Made by a program: the position numbers and the translations under genes. Source: GCA-2746605 sp963704835 (GTDB lineage: Bacteria > Bacteroidota > Ignavibacteria > Ignavibacteriales > Melioribacteraceae). Taken from it: a DNA stretch of 64,000 bases. The notes under the pieces are model-generated. The model was not told where the DNA came from. It did no database searches and saw only the letters and a program-made list of their open reading frames with translations. Positions 1-7,732 of this stretch are shown piece by piece. The DNA is taken from contig CAVPHW010000006.1 in the NCBI GenBank assembly GCA_963704835.1, positions 1-64,000 of the forward strand. The letters run 5' to 3'. How positions within the stretch are numbered: position 1 is the first letter of the stretch; every line of letters begins with the position of its first letter.

Positions 1-1288
1 ATAAAGGCACAGATTGCCGGAAATATACTAATCATAAGTTTAATCCCATATAACGACTCTTCGTCTTGCATAACATTAGCTTCAAATCCAAATATAGCTA
101 AAAGCCACCCGGCAACAGCACTACGCAACAGTCCATCCAATTTTTTGTGTCATTGAAGATGATGAAAAAATTAAACCTGTTGCTCTTCTACCTGTTTTAA
201 TTCAGAATGATCTGATATATCTGCATACATTGACCAAATTATTGGTGAAATAATTCCTCCCGGAATACCAATTAGAAGATTTAATAATTAGAATTAAATT
301 TATTTCTGACGGACTTAAAAAGAAGAAAATAATATTAAGAATAACTATTGATAACATTGAGAAAAGAAATGTTTGTTTTTTCCCAAATATTGAAGATATT
401 TTTTTTGCTAAAAGTACTCCTAACAAACTTGAAGCCATTAAAGAACTCAAGAAAATTGAAGCCAAATAAGTCTGATCTACATTTCCCCAAAACCATATTG
501 CTTGGTCACCAATGTAATACTTAAAATAATAAAGAACTGTTCCCTCCCTTATGGTTCCTTGCATTAAATTAAAAACAACAGCACCAAGCATTAATAACCA
601 TGGGACATTATTAATAAGATCTTTAATATCATCAGAAAAAGAAGATTTTTTTGAAGCAGGTTTTATTATTCTTTCTTTAGTTCCCGCAAAAGTAATTACT
701 ATACTTATTGCTGTGATTATAGCAAAAATTGCAATTGAAAATTGAAAGGCAGTTTCAGGTGTATTGACTTCTTAAAATATTCAAAAAATGAATTTGCTAA
801 GCCAGTAACAAATAATCCACCTAAATAGCCACCAATAAATCTCCATGTGGCAAGCAAAGTTCTGTCATCAGAATCAGTTGTAATAACGCCTAAAAGAGAA
901 GCATAAGGAACATTGGCAGCAGTATAGACCATCATCATTAAGGTATATGTAACATAGGCATAAATAAGTTTGCCATTCTCATCTAAATCAGGTGTTGTAA
1001 AAGTAAAAATCCCAACTATTGCAAAGGGAACGGCTAAATATAATAAATAAGGTCTAATTTTACCCCATTTGTGTTTAGTCCTGGATCCCCTATCATTCCC
1101 ATTAAAGGATCATTCAATGAATCCCATATCCTTGTAACTAGAAACATTGTTCCAGCTGCAGCGGCAGATATCCCGAATACATCCGTGTAGAAAAACAACA
1201 AATAAGCTGAAAATAATTTCCAGAATATTGAAAATCCAAAATCTCCAAATCCGTAAGCTACTTTTTCTTTTATCTTTAATTTTTCCAC
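1..1288 (-). pseudogene. GPH-family sugar:cation symporter, frameshifted and cut by window edge
   Basis: This is a membrane symporter of the glycoside-pentoside-hexuronide (MelB-like) family, which imports sugars with Na+ or H+. The N-terminus (from 1288) reads MEKLKIKEKVAYGFGDFGFS, followed by a GTMFLVTRIWDSLNDPLMG segment typical of the family. The frame is then lost and regained at least four times: near 1090 where a D-R-T-K motif is split, near 770, near 290, and near 195 in an A-run where the family K-T-G-R-R-A-T-G motif is split. Each piece still encodes recognisable symporter sequence, and the last frame runs off the window start. The gene lies 85 bp downstream of a lacI-type regulator on the same strand, suggesting a sugar-responsive operon. 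It may be a real pseudogene or an intact gene with indel errors; the lack of substitution-type decay favours the latter. Confidence 0.75.
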
Positions 1289-1373
1289 ATTACTTCTGGT
1301 TTTACCTTCAATTGATGATAAAATACAAACTAGAATTGCTTAATCGTTTTAGCTAAACTGCACAAAAAAAATA

Positions 1374-2393
1374 TCATTTGCAAGATTCCCTGAAAATAAA
1401 ATCTACGTCTAATATTATATTTTCATATTCCTGAGAACCATATTTACCTTTAATCATTTTTAACAATATCCTGATAGCTTCTTTGCTCATTGTTTCCATT
1501 GGTTGTACAATTGCACTAATTGGTGTACAAGCTACTTTATATGCATCCGTATCGTCAAAACTAATGATTGAAAAATCTTCAGGAATTCTTATCCCAAGCT
1601 CTCTTAAACATTCAATCCCAAGAACTCCCAATTTATTAGTAGTAAATAGAATTGAATCTGCATTTTTTTTTATCAAATCTTGAATTGTATTCATTACAAG
1701 TTTTTTTTCATGGCTAAATTTTAAATTTTTAATGATTCCTTTATTAACAATAATACCATTATCTGAAAGAGCTTTTTGATATCCTTTTACTCTTTGTCTC
1801 ATTATAGATAGTTGGTTATTTACATTGACAACAGCAATATTTTTTCGATTATTTTTGATTAATCTTTCAGTAGCTTGATAAGCCGATTGAAAATTATCAA
1901 TAATAACAGAATGTGCATTTACATTTTTAAATATCCTATCAATAATTACAAAAGGAATCCCTTGCTTTTCTAATGTGATGAGTTCATTTTCACTTCCTAT
2001 AGGTGGAGTTAAAATAAAGCCATCAACATGTTCGTCTTTTAAAACTTCAAGTTGGGATGCAAACTTTTCATTTTGCTCATCTGAATTACTAAAGATCACT
2101 CTGTAATTATATTTTGTAGCTTCTATTTCAATAAATCTTGCAAGTTTAGCAAAAAATGGATTGGAAATATCAGCAACTATTAATCCAATCGTATTGGACT
2201 TTCCAGTTCTTAATCCTTTCGCATGTGAGTTTGGCCTATACTTCATTTTTTTTGCGGTTGCTATTACTTTCTTTGACATTTGATCACTTATTCTTTTTTC
2301 TTTACTTTTTCCGTTAAGAACAAATGATACTAAAGCTGTGGATACCCCTAACTTTTTTGCAATGTCAGATATTTTAATTCTTTTATTTGCCAT
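1374..2393 (-). CDS. LacI-family transcriptional regulator
   Basis: DNA-binding repressor of the LacI/GalR family, 339 aa, the usual length. Residues about 5-55 form the LacI helix-turn-helix and hinge (KISDIAKKLGVSTALVSFVL, then a YRPN hinge segment). The rest is a periplasmic-binding-protein-like effector domain beginning at TIGLIVADISNPFFAKLAR, with the family FTTNKLGVLG and ISFDDTDAYKVACTPISAIV segments toward the C-terminus. It lies directly upstream of the GPH sugar symporter locus on the same strand, so it probably controls that transporter in response to a sugar. The ligand cannot be told from the sequence. I did not find a convincing LacI-type operator in the AT-rich upstream region. 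Confidence 0.93.
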   Translation of the reverse strand: MANKRIKISDIAKKLGVSTALVSFVLNGKSKEKRISDQMSKKVIATAKKMKYRPNSHAKGLRTGKSNTIGLIVADISNPFFAKLARFIEIEATKYNYRVIFSNSDEQNEKFASQLEVLKDEHVDGFILTPPIGSENELITLEKQGIPFVIIDRIFKNVNAHSVIIDNFQSAYQATERLIKNNRKNIAVVNVNNQLSIMRQRVKGYQKALSDNGIIVNKGIIKNLKFSHEKKLVMNTIQDLIKKNADSILFTTNKLGVLGIECLRELGIRIPEDFSIISFDDTDAYKVACTPISAIVQPMETMSKEAIRILLKMIKGKYGSQEYENIILDVDFIFRESCK

Positions 2394-3076
2394 CTATGAT
2401 AATAATTATTTTAAACGATCTTATAAAATTTGATTATTGAAATAAATAATAGTTTATTGCTAAATATATTTTTTTTCTTAATATCGTATTTTTGCTTAAT
2501 CCTTTTAGCAAAGGTAATAATAATTGTCAAGAAGAGCAAATCCCATGTAATTATTATCACATAAAAGTCTCAAAAAATTTTGATTTAGTTTTAACCGCTG
2601 ACTGTAGATCAACAGATAAATTCGAATTATACTTAGATTTTCGAATCAAAATTTCTCAAAAAAATAATTGATTCCGACTTTATTTTTAGAAAATTATTTG
2701 ATTTATTCGCTCAGCACCAGGATCACCCGGGGTGGGTTTATGGGACCCAAATCCTTGATGCCGTTTTTAAACTTTTTTCTGGGGGTAGTTTGGGTCATTT
2801 AGGAGTTGTGTATGAGCAGTTTCCGTACTTTCCCTACTTTGTAGAAAAAGAATATATACTATTTTTTTATTTAGAAATTTTTTCTAGAAAACTTTTTTAT
2901 AAAACTACGAAAAGTAAGGAAAGTATGTCAATTACTTCGATTTTGACCTCTTTTCAAACTATTTTGGACGTACTTTGCCTATTTCAAAGTGCGCCCGAAG
3001 TACGGAAATTCCGTACTTTCAAAAGTGTAAATGAGATGATTTAACCGTTATCAACCCCTTACCAACAAAAAAGCCC
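2394..3076. other. Gene-poor stretch, left part of the putative mobile element
   Basis: No convincing gene. Positions 2394-2700 are AT-rich upstream DNA of lacI. A short GC-rich patch at about 2718-2765 contains imperfect inverted G/C runs. Positions 2824-3018 carry the repeated GTACTTT motifs described separately. An 84-codon reading frame at 2790-3044 is largely made of these repeats and resembles no family I know, so it is not called as a gene. Confidence 0.5.
2824..3018. repeat. Short interspersed CGTACTTT repeats with a large palindrome
   Basis: Three related copies are visible: CGTACTTTCCCTACTTTG at 2824-2841, a diverged copy on the opposite strand at 2910-2926, and CGTACTTTGCCTATTTC at 2969-2985. 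They are followed by a perfect inverted repeat at 2998-3018 with 10-base arms (AAGTACGGAA and TTCCGTACTT) around one central base. The arms contain the same GTACTT core. The arrangement fits protein-binding sites such as a regulator operator or a replication/recombination site of the neighbouring element. No function is shown by the sequence itself. Confidence 0.6.
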
Positions 3077-3499
3077 CTATACCAACTCCAACTGATATCC
3101 ATTATCAACACCAACCACACCCTTCTCAATTCTATCTTTCAACTGTTCAGCTTTCTTTTTAGTCAACTCAATTATCACTGGCTTCAGCTGATCCCAGATA
3201 ATATTAGCTTGCGAATAAGTAAATCCCATCCTTTCCATTTGCCAATCCTTTGCTAACTGCCAGAATGGTGATTCTGTCATCTCATTGCAAAGTGCCCCTT
3301 CAAAATAAAAAGCTAATTGCATTGCACGGCTTGGGTAAACATTAATGTTCAGAGCAGCTTCAGTAATTATCTCTCTTCCAATATCAGTGTGCTTATCAAA
3401 TGCAATCCAGTAAGGAAAATCGGGGTTGTTTTGGGGTTGAGCCTGAGTTAAACATTCCAATGTGCACTGAGGAGTGCATTCCCAAATTATTAGATGCAC
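3077..3499 (-). CDS. Hypothetical protein of the putative mobile element
   Basis: A 140-codon frame beginning at a GTG with an in-frame stop directly upstream. I do not recognise the family. The C-terminal two thirds look like a real soluble protein: a Trp-rich helix (FWQLAKDWQMERMGFTYSQA) followed by a Lys-rich helix (ELTKKKAEQLKDRIEKG). The first 12 or so codons are translated from the TGCACT repeats that continue upstream, so the true start may be internal or the gene may have lost its 5' end. It lies downstream of the primase-helicase gene on the same strand, separated from it by a terminator and the repeat region. Probably an accessory gene of the element. Confidence 0.45.
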   Translation of the reverse strand: MHLIIWECTPQCTLECLTQAQPQNNPDFPYWIAFDKHTDIGREIITEAALNINVYPSRAMQLAFYFEGALCNEMTESPFWQLAKDWQMERMGFTYSQANIIWDQLKPVIIELTKKKAEQLKDRIEKGVVGVDNGYQLELV

Positions 3500-3754
3500 T
3501 CATGGGAAGCTCGAATTCAGCTCATAAACCACCTTTTTAGTAAATCAGTGCACCAGTGCATCTTAAAACCCTAATACGTTCTTACATATAATCACTTTTA
3601 TATACACTCTGAATACTCCTATTATTTATTATATACTTTTTATTTTTCATAGTTAGGAAATAGAATGCACTGATGCACTTTATTTAGATTATAAGCTAAA
3701 AACAAAGGATTTGGAGTGCATTTAACATATTTTAGAATGCACTGGCAGTGCACT
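3463..3754. repeat. Iteron-like cluster of AGTGCA / TGCACT half-sites
   Basis: About ten copies of AGTGCA or its complement occur within 292 bp, at 3463, 3473, 3495, 3547, 3555, 3666, 3674, 3715, 3738 and 3747. Chance would predict well under one. Several extend to AGTGCATTCTAA-like half-sites. They are often paired, either as direct repeats 8 bp apart (3547/3555 and 3666/3674) or as inverted pairs (3463-3478 and 3738-3754). Such arrays near a replication gene are typical of iterons at a replication origin, or of multi-site operators. They sit just downstream of the primase-helicase gene. The function as an origin is inferred. Confidence 0.7.
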
Positions 3755-3815
3755 TGCAAAACCCTTGCTCAACAAAAAACCCCTCGATTGAGGGGCTTGT
3801 TGGTTGTGAATTGTG
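3500..3815. other. Non-coding region holding the iteron-like array
   Basis: No gene is visible in this 316-bp stretch. Between the repeat clusters there is a very AT-rich segment at about 3575-3655, which would suit a DNA-unwinding element if this is a replication origin. The right end carries the terminator of the primase-helicase gene. Confidence 0.5.
3774..3796 (-). terminator. Rho-independent terminator of the primase-helicase gene
   Basis: Read on the minus strand, a stem of GCCCCTC with GAGGGG around a 4-base loop (CCCCTC at 3780-3785, GAGGGG at 3790-3795 on the plus strand) is followed by a run of T (A-run at 3774-3779 on the plus strand). It lies about 20 bp after the stop codon of the primase-helicase gene. 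Confidence 0.8.
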
Positions 3816-6185
3816 CTAATCATTTTTTTTAACTGTGAAATAATCTGAACCATTTGATCTTCTGTCATAATATTTATAACCCTTATATTGTGCATATATT
3901 CTTATCCAATTTGTGAAAGATGTTTGGGTAACATTACTTTTCTCATATATCAAGAGATGAAATCCAATAAAACTCATAAATGAATTATATAGATCTTTCT
4001 TCTTGTATTCTGTGCCCAAGTCTAAGTTCGCTTCAATAAAATTCAAAAATTCTGGAGATGTTAGATCGAGCAGCTTTCTTTTATCAACATTAACCATTTT
4101 ATACGATATCAACCCATGATCAATATATAGCATCAAACATTCCAGCATGAAATTATCAAATCTGTTCCACTCTTTTCCATCCCAGTCATCAAAGAAAAGA
4201 TGCCCAAACTCATCAATGGGTTTATGAAATTCATTGTAATGATCAGAGAATTCCAACTCGAACATTCTGTCTTTGAAACTTCCTCCTATTCCTTTTACTG
4301 TGTAGTTTGTACTTATCAAAAACTTGGGCGATGTTTCAAAGGGGATACTGAATTTATCAATACCCTTAGGCTCTAAATTAGTGTCATCAGTAATTACACT
4401 AAATAGTTTTTCAAAGGCAAAATTGTTCTTAACATCATTAAATTCTGCAATCTCTGTTTGAATATTTATCTGTTGAAAAGTAAATCGTTCTGTAAACTCA
4501 AAGTTTTTTCCGTCTATTCTCACGGAATTTCTCATATAACTCAATGCCTTGCCAAACATCGACTTTCCAGACCTTCCATTAGGATTATCTAAATCTGATA
4601 TTTTCTCATCCATTAACACAATAGCTTTCGCTTCTGCCTTGTTCTTATACTTATGAAGCAGATAACCAATACCAGAACAGATTGATAAAAACCTATCTTC
4701 ATTTTTACCCGCAACATTCCAGATAAACTGCTCATATTCTGACTGTTTTCTCTTTACCTTAATATTGTTAAAATCCCTTTTTATTATCTGTTCTTTCCAA
4801 ATGGGGCTGTCAAGAGCTGAGTAGGGTTCGAACTGGAGATCACTATCTCGCTCAGCCTTCACAATCTGGTTATTGAAGTAGACACGTCCGGTAAATCGGC
4901 TATCCATTTTCATTAGTAGTAATTCTGTTTTTATTGTATCAAGATATTTCTCATTAAAATACTTACTGATTTTATCCATCAACGCATTGGCAATTTCATC
5001 CTTAAATTCTGCTGAATCATCATCTAACGAATTTATATAACCAAAGACGTAATCTTTAATTCTGGGAACAACTACTTCTTCGGCAATATTATTTACTATT
5101 TGAACATAGATATGTGCCTTATCATAAAATACTTTTACAAATCCTTGCTCCACTAAAAAATCAATAAACTTTTTAGTATGAAGATCTACTTTTGTACCAC
5201 CTCTAATCGACCAAAATGCGCCCTCAATATTATTATTATATCTTTGAAGCAAATCTTTAACTGTTGTTATAATATCTTCCTCTGGTTTTGGAGGGTTATT
5301 TTGGTTGTTCACAAGTAGTGCAATGTGAATAATATCATCATCACTTAAACCCTTCTTGATTAGTTTTCCAACTATACTCGTCAAAGCATTGTGTCTATCA
5401 CCGGTTGTTTTTGGGGAAAAGATAGATTCTTCTGTTTTACTTTTAGATGGGATCCCAGCTGTGGGAGATTGTTTTGCAGAAGCCAATAAAGATTGCTTTA
5501 ACTCGACTAACTTTTGAACTGGTTTTAAGTTCTTTGGGTAATTAAATCCATCCCTCGGTTCTTTTGCCATTTCTTTTATTTTATCAATCGAAAGATTTGT
5601 AATTTCGACGGGCACTAGTGGGATTGCATACAAACCACTTTTTGAATTTAAGGTATTAGGAACTCTTACCAGAGCTGTTGTGTGATAGATAGATTCATCT
5701 ATATTGATATTCTCTGTTAAGGAGGTACAAATCCTCTTCACTAATACCGGCAATTGTTCACTGGCTTCAAAACCACCAAACAATTCACTTGGTATTCTAA
5801 TATGAAACCCCTTTGACCCAGAAAAATTAGTATTTATGTATATGAGCCTAACACCATATTTCTTTTCTAATCGATCTAAGATTATTGTAGCATCTTGCTG
5901 GGATTTAACCAGATCATCATTATCAATATCTATTATTATCTCAGATACTGAAACAATCCCTCTGTAACCACCAACAGTATTTTTCTTTTTCTTATTAAAG
6001 TGAGTTTCCCACCACTCAAGTATCTTGTCTGAATGGTCAAAATGGGATTGGTAAATTTGGCTGGAAATGTTTTGTGCAACTTTTGCCGGAATGTCAGTTG
6101 TTAGCTTATTTCTATTATTTACATTTTCAACTGCATATTCTTTGATGTTATACTGCTTCTCTTCCTTTACGTTTGTTGTTAGCAT
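3816..6185 (-). CDS. Primase-helicase (AEP-type primase plus SF3 helicase) of a mobile element
   Basis: A 789-aa replication protein of the kind carried by plasmids, phages and satellites. Residues about 50-200 resemble an archaeo-eukaryotic-type primase/polymerase: IIIDID at 83-88 gives the acidic D-x-D motif, GSKGFHI at 123-129 gives the s-x-H motif, and NID at 161-163 is a possible third motif. Residues about 255-320 look like a PriCT-type primase C-terminal domain. Residues about 480-690 form an SF3-type helicase with Walker A NGRSGKS (about 535-541), Walker B EIAEFNDV (about 578-585) and a PKFLISTNY motif C (about 620-628). The remainder is probably a winged helix. It is translationally coupled to the DUF5659-like gene (38-bp overlap). 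It would prime and unwind element DNA at an origin, possibly the repeat array downstream. Confidence 0.82.
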   Translation of the reverse strand: MLTTNVKEEKQYNIKEYAVENVNNRNKLTTDIPAKVAQNISSQIYQSHFDHSDKILEWWETHFNKKKKNTVGGYRGIVSVSEIIIDIDNDDLVKSQQDATIILDRLEKKYGVRLIYINTNFSGSKGFHIRIPSELFGGFEASEQLPVLVKRICTSLTENINIDESIYHTTALVRVPNTLNSKSGLYAIPLVPVEITNLSIDKIKEMAKEPRDGFNYPKNLKPVQKLVELKQSLLASAKQSPTAGIPSKSKTEESIFSPKTTGDRHNALTSIVGKLIKKGLSDDDIIHIALLVNNQNNPPKPEEDIITTVKDLLQRYNNNIEGAFWSIRGGTKVDLHTKKFIDFLVEQGFVKVFYDKAHIYVQIVNNIAEEVVVPRIKDYVFGYINSLDDDSAEFKDEIANALMDKISKYFNEKYLDTIKTELLLMKMDSRFTGRVYFNNQIVKAERDSDLQFEPYSALDSPIWKEQIIKRDFNNIKVKRKQSEYEQFIWNVAGKNEDRFLSICSGIGYLLHKYKNKAEAKAIVLMDEKISDLDNPNGRSGKSMFGKALSYMRNSVRIDGKNFEFTERFTFQQINIQTEIAEFNDVKNNFAFEKLFSVITDDTNLEPKGIDKFSIPFETSPKFLISTNYTVKGIGGSFKDRMFELEFSDHYNEFHKPIDEFGHLFFDDWDGKEWNRFDNFMLECLMLYIDHGLISYKMVNVDKRKLLDLTSPEFLNFIEANLDLGTEYKKKDLYNSFMSFIGFHLLIYEKSNVTQTSFTNWIRIYAQYKGYKYYDRRSNGSDYFTVKKND

Positions 6186-6453
6186 TGTTAATTGTCCATG
6201 AATTTGACGATGTATTTACTCTTTTTAGAGCATGTATCATTGACTTGACTGAGCGTATGGCTGATCCATAATTTAACGCATCAATCGAAGTCTGCATTGA
6301 GTAGAACTTACCTATCTCTTTGATCATACTTTCATCACTATTAAAAGTGAAAAGCGTATTATTTCCACTTAACCTAGTATCTACTATTTTATGCTTCTGA
6401 TAAATTAGATACGCAGCCAGATAGAAATCTTCTGTGGAATATTCATTATTCAT
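6148..6453 (-). CDS. DUF5659-like small protein upstream of primase
   Basis: A 101-aa protein whose N-terminal FYLAAYLIYQKHK segment, middle LFTFNSDESMIKEIGKFYS and later A-I-R-S-V-K-S-M-I-H-A-L-K segment follow the DUF5659 pattern. This family is known from small genes next to primase genes of mobile elements; its function is not established. Its end overlaps the start of the primase-helicase by 38 bp, so the two form an operon. The Lys/Arg-rich C-terminal tail (NNKRKGREAV) could contact DNA. It is the first gene of the transcription unit, which reads away from the putative attachment site. Confidence 0.55.
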   Translation of the reverse strand: MNNEYSTEDFYLAAYLIYQKHKIVDTRLSGNNTLFTFNSDESMIKEIGKFYSMQTSIDALNYGSAIRSVKSMIHALKRVNTSSNSWTINNANNKRKGREAV

Positions 6454-6974
6454 ATGAAAATTCTCCTAATTGATTATGTGTATTATATATTGGGTAAAAG
6501 ATTGATGGAGTAAATCGGTAGGAGGTAGTAACCACTTAATTTGTTAAATACTCAGAAACCGACGATGAATATAAAGATTAAAATTGTAGGTCAATTATAA
6601 TCATACTATAATATCTGATTTATTTTTATTATAGTCAAATTTATTTTTTATAAATATAAAATAATTCCTAGTGGGCACTTTTTGGGCATCACTTCAATAA
6701 TATAGTTTATTTTTAGGCTGATAATGCAGTTTGTACTGAATGGCGGAGATTCCCACCCTCTCCGCCACTACGACTTTAACCTATTGTAATATAATAGTTT
6801 AGAACTCAAACCGAACGAAACATTGATTACAAGTCATATCTATTCTTATTTGTTAATCACAATATTTATGCCGGTTTTAATTGCAAAAAGATACATTGTA
6901 CTAATTATCTTAATGCAATTATGGATATTTCTTTTTATTATAGGAAATATTTATAATTAAAAATTGGAGGTAAT
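6454..6974. other. Intergenic boundary region between element and chromosome
   Basis: No gene is visible. The region contains the tRNA-Ser 3' fragment at 6748-6767. Upstream at about 6673-6693 two closely spaced GGGCA words (GTGGGCAC and GGGCATCAC) could be recombinase arm sites. The rest is AT-rich leader DNA of the DUF2911 gene, with a GGAGG ribosome-binding site just before its ATG. Confidence 0.5.
6748..6767 (+). other. tRNA-Ser 3'-end fragment, candidate attachment site
   Basis: The 20 bases GATTCCCACCCTCTCCGCCA match what is expected for the T-loop, T-stem 3' side, acceptor 3' strand (CCTCTCC), discriminator G and CCA of a class II tRNA-Ser. No D-arm, anticodon arm or variable arm precedes it, so this is not a complete tRNA. 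Integrases commonly target tRNA 3' ends and leave such a fragment at the distal end. The orientation places the element to the left. The 8-base inverted arms TGGCGGAG/CTCCGCCA at 6741-6767 could also suggest a plain hairpin, but no T-run follows. Confidence 0.5.
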
Positions 6975-7553
6975 ATGTTTAAAATAAAAAATCTGTTCCT
7001 AATTCTATTCATTGGGTTCTTTGCCATAACAACTTTCTTGAACGCACAGGATAAAGAACCAAAAAAAAGTCCTAAAGCAGCAGTAAGTCAGGTGCTTGGT
7101 CTTGATACACAAGTATCATTTGAATTTTGTAGACCAGCCGTTAAAGGTAGAACAATTTGGGGTGAGCTTGTTCCTTTTGGTTTATTTCCAGGGAATAAAT
7201 ATTCGGATGAAAAACCATTTCCTTGGCGAGGTGGAGCAAATGAAAATTCAACAATAGAATTTACAAGTGATCTGCTAATAGATGGAAACAAAGTTGCTGC
7301 TGGAAAGTATAGTATGCATTTTATTCCTGGTGAAAAAGAATGGAAAATAATGTTTAATACGGTTAATGACCAATGGGGCAGTTATAAATACGATGCCACT
7401 AAAGATGTAGCTACTTTAACTGTGAAGCCGGTTGAAGCTCCACACCAAGAATGGCTATCATATGGATTTGATGACTATACAGGCTACAAAGTTACCGGTT
7501 ATCTCCATTGGGAAAAAGTGAAAGTCCCATTCAATATTGAATTAGTAAAATAG
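6975..7553 (+). CDS. DUF2911 domain protein, secreted
   Basis: 192 aa with an N-terminal signal peptide (hydrophobic stretch to about residue 24, cleavage likely after NAQ or nearby). The mature part matches DUF2911: SPKAAVSQVLGLDTQVSFEF near the start, the GRTIWGELVPFG segment, the PWRGGANENSTIEF segment, and the central AAGKYSMHFIPGEKEWKIMF strand pair. DUF2911 proteins are common periplasmic or outer-membrane-associated proteins in Bacteroidota; their function is not established. A GGAGG ribosome-binding site lies 7-8 bases before the ATG. It stands alone, with a hairpin downstream and the Tricorn-type protease gene next. Confidence 0.85.
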   Translation: MFKIKNLFLILFIGFFAITTFLNAQDKEPKKSPKAAVSQVLGLDTQVSFEFCRPAVKGRTIWGELVPFGLFPGNKYSDEKPFPWRGGANENSTIEFTSDLLIDGNKVAAGKYSMHFIPGEKEWKIMFNTVNDQWGSYKYDATKDVATLTVKPVEAPHQEWLSYGFDDYTGYKVTGYLHWEKVKVPFNIELVK

Positions 7554-7574
7554 TATCCACCATTTAAGCTTTTA

Positions 7575-7603
7575 TATCAGCGTGGTAAATTACCGCGCTG
7601 ATA
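7575..7603. terminator. Hairpin downstream of the DUF2911 gene
   Basis: A long inverted repeat, TATCAGCG-GGTAA against TTACC-CGCTGATA with one mismatch, begins about 20 bp after the stop codon. There is no clear T-run after it, so it may be a factor-dependent terminator or an RNA-stabilising hairpin. Confidence 0.5.
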
Positions 7604-7732
7604 ATTAATCCACCTCTAACTAATCAATTATTTTAACACCTCTTTTATTTTTTTTACTTTTTTCTTACCTTGAATGATAAAGTATTTTAAATACGACAAA
7701 TCAATATTATTATTAATGTTCAGAGGTTTTAT

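Noticed and set aside
2394..2520. LacI operator upstream of the regulator gene
   Set aside because: Inverted A/T words such as AATAAA/TTTATT and TTTGCT/AGCAAA are present, but in very AT-rich DNA, without a central CG. Not distinguishable from chance.
2790..3044. 84-codon frame on the plus strand
   Set aside because: Its sequence is largely translated from the GTACTTT repeats, with a Phe/Tyr-rich low-complexity product and no ribosome-binding site or recognisable family.
3463..3754. CRISPR array
   Set aside because: Repeat units are 6-12 bp, occur in both orientations and have irregular spacing, and no cas gene is near.
6741..6767. tmRNA (ssrA) or complete tRNA
   Set aside because: Only the 3' end matches. 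No tRNA-like 5' half, anticodon arm or tag reading frame precedes it within 400 bp.
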